From JAICMB01 sp963795935 (lineage in GTDB: Bacteria > Acidobacteriota > Terriglobia > Bryobacterales > Bryobacteraceae), in contig CAWCJO010000001.1 in assembly GCA_963795935.1 (NCBI GenBank), forward strand, positions 69,634 through 133,633: a stretch of DNA of 64,000 bases, given 5' to 3'. The stretch's first letter is position 1. Each line of letters begins with the position of its first letter. This document shows positions 57,077 through 64,000 of this stretch, one piece after another. The position numbers and the translations under genes were made by a program. The notes under the pieces are model-generated. The model had not been told where the DNA came from, made no database searches, and saw only the letters and a list, made by a program, of their open reading frames with translations.

Positions 57077-57618
57077 TACGCCACCCAGTCGCCTTTCGCC
57101 GATCGAGACGCGTTCATCCGGATCGAAGCCGTAGTCCACTAGCAGCCGGAGCATGTCCGGCTTGTTGTGCCGCATAGCGGCCGTCAGCAACCCGCCGTCA
57201 TCCCATCGGATCGGGTTCACCAAGGTTCCTTCCGCGTGTCGCGCGCGCAACCACTCGATATTCCCCGACGCCACCGCCGCGCGGGCAGCCTCGTCGCCGA
57301 TCGCCTCAACTTCGGGTGCATCCTCCGTTGTCTCGCCGCGCCGCCGTTCCTCCGCCTCGATAATGGCGACGATTTCGTCGTACCCTCGCTCCTTCGCGAT
57401 GGTCCAAGCCGCCGTGGCGTCGCGATGCGGATCGATGCCTTGACGCGCATTTGCCCCGTGCCACATCAGCAGCCGCACCATCTCGGCCGAACGTTGCATC
57501 ACCGCGTAGTGGATGGGCCGATGCTCGTCGCCATACGGCATCGTCAGGTCCGCAATCTCAGGCCGCGCCTGGAGCATTTCTTCCACCCGAGCCAGATCGC
57601 CCGCGCGGATTGCCTCGG
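57077..57618 (-). pseudogene. Ankyrin-repeat protein, truncated at both ends
   Basis: The minus-strand reading (GDLARVEEMLQARPEIADLT, RPIHYAVMQRSAEMVRLLMW, HGANARQGIDPHRDATAAWT, IAKERGYDEIVAIIEAEE, LLTAAMRHNKPDMLRLLVDY) contains several ankyrin units. It has no convincing start: an in-frame TGA lies just upstream of about 57618. Homology stops near 57080-57110, where the reading enters the antisense of the AlbA_2 fragment. The open frame from ATG 57586 to 56843 is therefore a fusion artefact. Confidence 0.65.
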
Positions 57619-57639
57619 CTCATGTGAAACAGACGTTAC

Positions 57640-57803
57640 CCACGCGCCGGATGGCGTGGTATTGAAACCGGCTTCTTCCGCAATTTGGAGGAGATCCCCA
57701 TTCGTCGATTCTGCCCAGCCTCGCTCATAGGCTGTTTCTACTGCATGTCCGATTAAGAAGTATCGAAGCGGGCAGGCGTGTTATGGTCAAGCAGTATCCG
57801 CAC
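57640..57803 (-). pseudogene. DUF5615 PIN-like toxin, truncated and frameshifted
   Basis: From GTG 57803 the reading is RILLDHNTPA and, after a net +1 shift near 57765, RYFLIGHAVETAYERGWAES, TNGDLLQIAEEAGFN. This is the first half of a DUF5615 (Mut7-C/PIN-like) protein, in which a VTAD/TTDKNL active-site strand should follow. Instead the sequence diverges and the ankyrin remnant begins. It lies 10 bp downstream of its usual partner DUF433. Confidence 0.65.
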
Positions 57804-57813
57804 GGGAGACCCG

Positions 57814-58059
57814 TCACACTGCCAACGGATTGCCCAAGCTGCGCGATGCGTGCTCCAACACTTTCTTTACATCCTCGCGGGATACGCCTGGAGACCACTC
57901 CAGGAACTCGTCAATCGTGGCGCCGCCCTCGAGATTCGAAAACAGGGCGGGAACCGGCACTCGCGTTCCCCGAAACACCCAGGCGCCGCTAACCTTGTCG
58001 GCATGCCGCTCCACCGCCGGGCAGGATATCCAGTCGAGCATCCGGAAACTCTCTCCCAT
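57814..58059 (-). CDS. DUF433 antitoxin-like protein
   Basis: About 81 residues, MGESFRMLDWISCPAVERHA, then KVSGAWVFRGTRVPVPALFS, NLEGGATIDEFLEWSPGVSR and EDVKKVLEHAS. This is a complete DUF433 domain, a small HTH fold commonly paired with DUF5615 toxins. ATG 58041 is an alternative start. Its partner downstream is truncated, so this may be an orphan antitoxin. Confidence 0.85.
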   Translation of the reverse strand: MGESFRMLDWISCPAVERHADKVSGAWVFRGTRVPVPALFSNLEGGATIDEFLEWSPGVSREDVKKVLEHASRSLGNPLAV

Positions 58060-58106
58060 TATCTCAGCAGCCGAATCGCGCCGCGCCAAACTGCGGAAAT
58101 TCACAA

Positions 58107-60477
58107 CTAACGGAGCTGGCTCTCCACTTCCTGCAGCCAATCCGGACGCTTCAACACCTCGCGCGGCTTGCTGCCGTCGGGCGGGCCGATGATGCCCTCG
58201 CGCTGCATCATATCGAGAATGCGCGCCGCCCGGCCGTAGCCTAATCGCAGGCGGCGCTGCAACGTCGACGTCGAAGCCTTGCCCATTTCCAGCACCACGC
58301 GCACGGCGTCCTGATACACGGGGTCTTCGGGCCCGTCGATCTCCTGCGCCTCCTCGTCTTCGCCATCCTCGGCGGAGGAGCGCAGCAGGAATGTCTGATC
58401 GTACTCGGGGCGCGGCCTGCTCCTTCCAGAACTCGACCACGCTGTTCGTCTCGGTCTCCGTCACGAACGCCCCATGGACGCGCACCAGCCGCGACGAGCC
58501 GGGCGGCAGAAACAGCATGTCGCCCTTGCCCGAGCAAATGCTCCGCGCCCATCACGTCGAGCACGGTGCGCGAATCGACGCGCGTGGCGACGCGGAAGCT
58601 GATGCGCGCCGGGAAATTCGCTTTGATCAAGACCGGTAATCACGTCCACGCTGGGCCGCTGCGTCGCCAGCACCAGATGCATCCCGACCGCGCGCGCCAT
58701 TTGCGCCAGCCGCGTCACCGCCTCTTCGACATTGGCGCGCTCCAGCATCATCAGGTCGGCCAAGCTCGTCGATCAGGATCAGAATATACGGAAGCGGCTT
58801 CAAGTCTTCGTCCGCCGGCTGCCTCATCCTCGAACAGCTTGCGCGGCTCGTTCATCAAATCGCGAACCTTGCGATTGTACTGGTCGATGTTGCGCACGCC
58901 GAGCGCCGCCATGACCTTCAGGCGGCGCTCCATTTCCAGCCACGGCGTTGCGCAGCGCGTTAGTCGCCTTCTTGGGGTCCGTGATGACCGGCACCAGCAG
59001 GTGCGGAATGCCTTCGTAGACGCCCATTTCCACGCGTTTCGGATCGACCAGGATCATGCGCACTTCATCCGGCGTGGCCTTATAGAGAATCGACATGATC
59101 ATGGAGTTGAGCATCACGCTCTTGCCCGATCCGGTCGATCCGGCGATCAGCAGGTGCGGCATCGATTCGAGCGCGCCGACCGGATGCGGCCGTTGATGTC
59201 CTTGCCCAGGCAGATGGTCATCTTCGAAGGCGAGGTGCGGAACTCCTCCGACTCCAGGATCTGGCGCAGGCTGATGACCTCGCGCCGCGTGTTGGGAACT
59301 TCGATGCCGACCGTGGGCTTCCCCGGAATGCGCTCGATCAGGATCGATTCGGCTTGCAGACCCAGGCAGAGATCTTCGGTCAGCGTGGTGATGCGGCTAT
59401 ATTTGACGCCCGCTTCCGGCTTCAGCTCGAAAGTCGTAACCACCGGCCCGGGGTTGATCTGCACCACCGAGCCGAGCACGTTGAACTCTTCGAACTTGGA
59501 TTTAATGCGCGCCGCGATTTCTTTCAACTCCTGCGAATCGTAGGCATTGCGCCCCGGGATCTCGTTCAGCAGCTCGGTCGGAGGCAATTCATAAACGTGC
59601 GGACGCAGCGGCTCCGGCTCGGCCCGCTTTACGCGCGCTGCAACCGGCGCGGGATCGGGCAACGGCGCAGCGGCAGCCGAGGCAGGCGCCGGAGTATCGT
59701 ATTCGAGAGCATGGATCGGAATCTCCTTCAACTCTTCCGATTCCGGCTCTGGCTCCTCGACGTCGAACGGAGGAGTTGTATCGGCCACAGCGGCGGACGC
59801 GGGTTTAGCCTCAGTCGTGGTTTTTGCCGCGCGCGAACCGCGCTTCCCGGCGCGCTGTTGGGCGCGCTCCATGGCGATCCGCCGTTTCTTGGCGAGCCAG
59901 CGCGCGAAGCCTTCGCCAAGCGACCGCCACCAGCGGATCGGACCGGCAAACCATACGGCGAGACGCGACATCGAGAACGTTGAAATGAGATAGACCGAAG
60001 CGATGAAGGCGATGGCGGCGACCAGAATCGTGCCGGTCAGGTTCAAAACGGAGATCGGATACTCCGCCAGCAGCGTTCCCAGCACCCGCCGGGGCCGAAG
60101 GAAATGGGCCAGGAGCGCCAATAAGGACCGAGCGCCAGTCCGCCGCACACGCTGAACAGCAGCAGCAGCGAGCCTATAATTTTCACGCCAGCGTCGGCGA
60201 TCGGCTGCGAGCGAATCCATTTCCAGGCCAGCAGCCACAGCAGAAACGGAATCGCGAACGCCGCGAAGCCGAAAGTTTGAAGCAGCAGGTCGGAGATGTG
60301 CGCTCCCGCGGGGCCGGTCAGATTGCGCGCGCGCGCCGCGCTCGAAACCGCGTTCCACGACGGATCGTCGGGATGATAGGAAACCAGGCTGAGGATCAGA
60401 AACATCCCGCCGAACAGAAACACAAATGCGAGTGCTTCGTTCAGCCGATCGAAGCGAGTTGGACCGAGAAACCTCAT
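58107..60477 (-). CDS. ftsK: DNA translocase FtsK (about eight frameshifts)
   Basis: About 790 codons, complete in order. Membrane helices (LAFVFLFGGMFLILSLVSYH, LLWLLAWKWI) are followed by a linker, the alpha/beta motor with NEIPGRNAYDSQELKEIAAR, FEEFNVLGSVVQINPGPVVT, Walker A LLIAGSTGSGKSVMLNSMIM, VDPKRVEMGVYEGIPHLLVP, Walker B YILILIDEL and HLVLATQRPSVDVITG, and a gamma winged-helix domain (MGKASTSTLQRRLRLGYGRA, ARILDMMQREGIIGPPDGSK). FtsK pumps chromosome termini through the septum. Six of eight shifts behave as +1, two as -1, all between conserved motifs, so they look like sequence errors. ATG 60477 overlaps the uppP stop (ATGA). Confidence 0.93.
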
Positions 60478-61292
60478 TCCGCGTGAAGCGAAAAAATACA
60501 GCCAGAGCGATCACTATTATCCCAAAGATAATGCGGTACCACACGAAGGGGTCAAGATGTGGCGCCGCAGGTACGCAGAAAGAACGCGATGACGATCGCG
60601 CCGACGATTCCGCTGACCACAATCCCGACGCAAACGGAATGCCCATTCATGCGGAATGCCGCCGTTTTTGTGAATGTCCCAGAATTTTTTCGCCGCGGCG
60701 GCGGCCATGGCGGGGGTAACAGCAGGAACGAAAATCGGGCCGCGGTTTCCGTGCTGAAATCGCGGAAAAGCCCGGCCGTAATGGTGATGCCGCTACGAGA
60801 GGTCCCCGGCACGACGGCGAGGGCCTGCGCCACCCCAACGACGATCGCGTCGATGCCGTTCACCAGGCCCATGCCCTTGCGTCCGTTCGTTTTCCGGTCG
60901 GCGATCCCCATCCACGTCCGACCACGATAAGCATCGCGCCGATCACGTAAGGATTGCGCCAGCAGCTTCGGCCTGCTTTTCGAACAGCAGTCCGGCAATG
61001 CCGACCGGAATGGAGCCGATGACGAGCAGCCACAGCAGGTTCGGACTCTTCTCCAGTTCGCGATCGCCGCACCCGCATGCCGAAGCCTGCGCCACGATCT
61101 GCACCCAGTCTTTCCAGAAATAGATGATTACGGCGGCGAAAGTGCCGACATGCAGCGCGATGTCGAAGGAAAGCCCCGGGTCCTTCCAGCCGAAAAGCCA
61201 AGGGACAAGCTCCAGGTGGGCGGAGCTGCTGACGGGCAGAAATCGGTCAGACCTTGGACGATGGCAAGGACAATCACCTGATAAAGAGGCAT
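60474..61292 (-). CDS. uppP: Undecaprenyl-diphosphatase (several frameshifts)
   Basis: UppP/BacA recycles the undecaprenyl carrier lipid in the inner membrane. From ATG 61292: MPLYQVIVLAIVQGLT, FLPVSSSAHLELVPWLFGWK (catalytic Glu/Ser region), FDIALHVGTFAAVIIYFWKD, SIPVGIAGLLFEKQAEA, AIVVGVAQALAVVPGTSRSG (second active-site motif with Arg), FSTETAARFSFLL and the C-terminal RIIFGIIVIALAVFF, ending SLHAE at a TGA that overlaps ftsK. About 272 residues after correction, normal for the family; roughly five indels are needed. Confidence 0.9.
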
Positions 61293-61691
61293 TGGGTTGA
61301 ACTGCTATAGTACCGTAACGCACCGGTGACCACTCAAATATTCCGCCGACACGGAGCAAGCCCCATTAACATGATGACTGACATTTCATGCGCGCCGTTT
61401 CCAGCGGCGTGTAGAGTGGCCCAGCTTTACTTCTTCGATCCGGCTTGCCAGTTCAGATCCACTGTAATTGCATCGGAGATAATCTGCAATAGCACAGCCT
61501 CCGCCAGGATTTTCTTTGCATTGCAGACTCCAGTCTCAGGCAGGATTCCCATTGAACACCACGAGACCAAACACGGAAACCTCAAACAAGGGCTGCGGGC
61601 GCCCTCAGGCTGAAAGGATGGATCCGGCTTCACCTCCACGGCCATAATTTTCCAGCTGGTGCACAAGCGCGATAAAACAATTCCCGGCTGT
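61293..61691. other. Non-coding region, nothing recognised
   Basis: About 400 bp upstream of uppP with short open frames only and no recognisable protein motif, RNA or terminator. The uppP promoter should lie here on the minus strand. Confidence 0.4.
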
Positions 61692-61750
61692 CCCCGCGCC
61701 AGCGGGGTCGACGCCCGGGCCATGCGGGGGTCGACCCCATCGCGATGGGG
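61692..61750. repeat. Cluster of overlapping palindromes
   Basis: Three inverted repeats sit side by side: CCCCGC-gcca-GCGGGG (61692-61707), GGGGTCGACCCC (61727-61738) and CCCCATCGCGATGGGG (61735-61750, a perfect 16-bp palindrome sharing its CCCC with the previous one). It resembles a REP-like element and abuts the inverted part of the kinase pseudogene. Confidence 0.6.
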
Positions 61751-62335
61751 GACAAGATCCTCACTTCGGCCTTACCGGATGAAGGGCCAGATCGTCGGGG
61801 GACGCTGCTCTATATGTCGCCGGAGCAGCTAAACTGGAACGAGGCGAGTTCCACGGAGCGACATTTTCGTTTTACAAGCTGCGTGCTGTATCATATTGAC
61901 GGGCCAGCGGGCCCATTGAAGGGTCGATGCCGGCCAGCGTGATCGCGGCGATTCTGGAGCGCCCCGCGCGGTCTCTACCGGACAGCGCGCCGCCGGTTTT
62001 AGATCGCGTCCTGAGGCGCTGCCTGCGAGGGGGCCCCCGCGGAAGACGGCAGAGCGCGCGCGATCTGAAGGCGGCGCTGGATTTGGAGGCCACCCGCGGA
62101 GAAGCAACTGCGCGGGAGGCTCCTGGCGGCACGCGAGTTTGGGCTGCTCCCGCTCCACGTGCCCTGGGCGATTTCCTGTCGCCGCCGACGTCGGCGTTAG
62201 CCGTCCTGGCGCAGAATTTCCAAAAGCCCAGGGAAAAGTCTCTCCGGATGGGCGCTGGCAGGCGTATGCCGCGTAAAACGAGGGCGGCAACATCGAAGCC
62301 TATCTTCGCTCCTTCCTTCAAGGCAATAGGGAAGT
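61745..62335 (+). pseudogene. Ser/Thr protein kinase pseudogene: C-lobe and start of beta-propeller (inverted part)
   Basis: The plus strand reads the activation loop GTLLYMSPEQLN (APE-equivalent PEQ), a damaged middle, PASVIAAILERPARSLPDSA, PPVLDRVLRRCL and RQSARDLKAALDLEAT, the last helices of a PknB-like kinase. Further on, in another frame, VSPDGRWQAYAA and NEGGNIEAYLRSF match the TolB/WD40-like propeller that follows the kinase in Acidobacteriota proteins. Several frameshifts and a missing membrane linker show decay. The rest of the kinase lies next door on the opposite strand. Confidence 0.7.
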
Positions 62336-62344
62336 CGCTTCTCA

Positions 62345-62771
62345 ATTTCATCAAGCCGAAATCCAGCAGTTTTATGCCGGCCTTGGTCACCGGAATATCG
62401 GCGGCTACGGTGGCGATCCGTGATCTTCCTGGTGTGCGCCAGCATCCAGAGCGTCACAGATTTGCGACGCATCTCCAGACGCCCTCTCAACCGGCAACGG
62501 CCCCTTCGGCGGCTCGCCTTCCAGGTATTCGAAAACCAGAAAGTTCAGACCGATGTCGTACAGCCTGCTAATATACGAGATGAGCGAGCGCCGCTACGGC
62601 CTCGGCTTCGCGCTCAAAGCCAGTGGACTTCCGCTTGAAAACCTTGATGCCGACCATGCGGTCCAGCGGCGTGTCGCGCGCCTTCCACACCTAGCCCATG
62701 CCGCCCGCGCCGATTCGACGCGAGCATCTTCGTACGGCCGAGTTTTATCCCAGATAATGGCATAGTGATTG
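62345..62771 (-). pseudogene. Ser/Thr protein kinase pseudogene: N-lobe to DFG
   Basis: Joining minus-strand frames gives a Gly-rich loop remnant (GMG, then a TAG stop where Glu is expected), VWKARDTPLDRMVGIKVFKR (VAIK-like Lys), FEREAEAVAALAH, LNFLVFEYLEGEPPKGPLPV, CDALDAAH, a ruined HRD motif (KITDRH), and VTKAGIKLLDFGLMKL (DFG intact). The break in the activation loop near 62340 matches the point where the plus-strand fragment resumes at 61745. The nonsense codon and lost HRD mark it as dead, not just mis-sequenced. Confidence 0.7.
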
Positions 62772-63063
62772 ACTCATCTTATCCCACAAGTCCGCGGCAG
62801 ATAGAAAATCATCGGAGTAGCCAGAGCTGCTGCCGTCCTCATTCCAGCCGGGTTCAAGAAAAACAGCGGCCTGCCGAAGCGATGGAAAAAACAACGGCAA
62901 AGTCGACGCGCCGAAGCGGTACGCGCCGGCTTTTCGCCGACTACTTCTTTGGATGCTACCGTTACTCGAATGGAACGAGAACCGGTTATCCATTGCGCCC
63001 CAGACGCCTTGACGACGCACTTCATCGGTTTGCGGCGACTGGTGTGGCAGCTTCTGGCTCGCT
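62772..63063. other. Non-coding region, nothing recognised
   Basis: About 290 bp between the kinase remnant and the cytochrome gene. Short open frames on both strands show no motif. It may contain decayed sequence or the cytochrome promoter. Confidence 0.35.
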
Positions 63064-63403
63064 TTGATCGCATCTATGCTTGCGCTTTCCGGTACGGAAT
63101 CTTACGCAACCGGGAGCGCGGAACAGGTGACAGGCGGTAACGCGCACGTCGGCCGGCATCTGGTCTATTCCTACGGATGCGGCTCTTGCCACGTGATTCC
63201 AGGCATAGCTGAAGCGAACGGAGTTGTCGGTCCAACACTCCAGATTGCGTCCGCGTCATTGCAGGCTCGCTGACAAATCGGCGCAAAAACCTATTCCTGT
63301 GGGTCACAAAGCCGCAGCGCGTTATTCCCGGGAATGCCATGCCGGATCTCGGCGTCACAAACGACGATCTCACGATATCGCCGATCTGTCTGCGCTGCAA
63401 TAA
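63064..63403 (+). CDS. Class I cytochrome c (frameshifted)
   Basis: An exported heme protein of about 112 residues. It has GGNAHVGRHLVYSYGCGSCH (CxxCH heme site), VIPGIAEANGVVGPTL, then after a shift near 63255 IAGSLTNRRKNLFLWVTKPQ, RVIPGNAMPDLGVTNDD (axial Met in AMPDLGV) and, after another shift, HDIADLSALQ at the stop 63401-63403. The heme ligands are present. The start is uncertain; 63064 (TTG) is the upstream limit of the frame used. The pair with the next gene suggests an electron-transfer locus that continues beyond the window. Confidence 0.6.
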
Positions 63404-63413
63404 ATCGACATAT

Positions 63414-64000
63414 ATGAAGTTCTATCGTACATTATTCGAATTGGCATCGTTGCCCTCGTGTTGTATGCCGCGGTCGATCAGATGTCAGCCCGGTTCGAGC
63501 GCCGGCGTCCGCGTTTCCGTTGTGGCCCCCTGGAAGGCGATCGTTAATACCGCTCTCGCGACGGCGGTGGTTATCTTCATTCAGAAACGGCTAAAAACGG
63601 CTGCGTGGCGTGGGCCGTACAACATCGCGGCGGATCAGCCGCACTTTAAAACCCATAGGTTGGTTTCTTAAAGACAGCCAGCACGCGGTCCGTCATCACC
63701 CAGACGGAGAGGATTCCAAATCTTCACGATCCCGCGCTCGTTGGCAAGAGCCTCACATGGTGCCGGAAGAACTGCGGACCTTGCCGCGGCGCTACCTGCG
63801 CGTCGCGAGCGAATTGATAGGTCGCGGAATCAATCCGAAGCCGCCGTCCTTTGGCGACCATGGGAAACGATTGAGACAACCTGCAACTATTCTGGATCGT
63901 TTCCCATGGTCTCAAGATGAGCGGTATGCCTGCATTCGATGAGCGGCTGAGTGAGACAGACCGCTGGGCCACTGTCGCGTTTCTTCGGCGCGTCGTGCTG
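63414..64000 (+). pseudogene. Membrane-anchored cytochrome c, damaged (runs off the window)
   Basis: ATG 63414 starts MKFYRT; in a neighbouring frame IRIGIVALVLYAAVDQM forms a membrane anchor. Further on, in changing frames, are WCRKNCGPCRGAT, IGRGINPKPPSF and IVSHGLKMSGMPAFDERLSE then TDRWATVAFLRRVVL. These match a TM-anchored cytochrome c in which the heme motif should read CxxCH; here it is C-G-P-C-R, so the proximal His codon is changed. Multiple shifts plus this substitution suggest decay, although error cannot be excluded. The C-terminus is outside the window. Confidence 0.5.

Noticed and set aside
56843..57586. Complete 247-residue ankyrin protein
   Set aside because: The last 80 or so residues are antisense to the AlbA_2 remnant and the N-terminus lacks a start, so it is treated as a fragment.
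1..64000. CRISPR arrays, insertion sequences or prophage genes
   Set aside because: No repeat-spacer pattern, transposase, integrase or phage structural gene was recognised anywhere in the window.

Overview
The window looks like chromosomal DNA of an Acidobacteriota member, probably close to Solibacter/Bryobacterales. This is an inference from gene content: two Oar-like TonB-dependent receptors of about 1170 residues with a carboxypeptidase-regulatory-like N-terminus and an aromatic C-terminus, a PEP-CTERM protein, a Tat-exported mannonate-dehydratase-like protein, a DUF1080 protein, a UPF0182 giant membrane protein, a class II ribonucleotide reductase, high GC, and Ser/Thr-kinase remnants fused to a beta-propeller. 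Both window ends cut genes.

Layout. 1-6.9 kb (minus): glyQ-glyS-ppdK and a secreted Fn3-type protein. 7-8.6 kb: a polytopic membrane protein. 8.7-11.7 kb: nrdJ behind a promoter that carries two NrdR-like boxes. 11.8-12.35 kb: a DinJ/YafQ-type toxin-antitoxin pair with a palindromic operator. 12.4-17.8 kb: frr, a mannonate-dehydratase-like protein and a heavily frameshifted TonB receptor. 18-28.6 kb: envelope and regulatory genes (PEP-CTERM protein, CpaE-like ATPase, NarL-type regulator, SixA, O-antigen-ligase-like protein, TMTC-like/rpiB/SDR operon). 28.6-35.8 kb (minus): lipA-lnt, SPOR and slipin membrane proteins, a lytic transglycosylase, an HDAC-like enzyme, DUF1080 and a DHH phosphoesterase. 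36-37.3 kb: tRNA-Arg(ACG) followed by a small islet of two HTH mini-proteins and a broken TIR-like gene. 37.4-43.3 kb: a beta-helix/thioredoxin-fold fusion, a second TonB receptor and a divergent ECF sigma factor. 43.4-50.3 kb: EEP hydrolase, PAS protein, secreted protein, argCBA, molybdopterin-binding protein. 50.5-56.6 kb: brnTA, then pyrR-pyrB-pyrC-UPF0182. 56.6-58.1 kb: a graveyard of accessory fragments (AlbA_2, ankyrin, DUF5615/DUF433). 58.1-61.3 kb (minus): uppP-ftsK. 61.3-64 kb: an internally inverted kinase pseudogene and two damaged cytochrome c genes.

A general caution applies. More than 25 reading-frame breaks were seen, many in genes expected to be essential (ftsK, uppP, lnt, lipA, glyS). 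Most behave as a single extra base, and they cluster in a few stretches. Uncorrected sequencing or assembly indels are the simplest explanation, so broken genes whose ends are intact are annotated here as full-length CDSs with frameshifts. Only genes with missing segments, lost catalytic residues or rearrangement are called pseudogenes.

The most promising accessory locus is the three-gene HTH-HTH-TIR-like cassette just downstream of tRNA-Arg. It has its own promoter inside a perfect inverted repeat, and its effector gene is broken. Other noteworthy loci are the four-box helically phased TCTTGAAA array upstream of the truncated AlbA_2 gene, the inversion-split kinase beside a palindrome cluster, and the probable NrdR, DinJ-type and argC operator sites.
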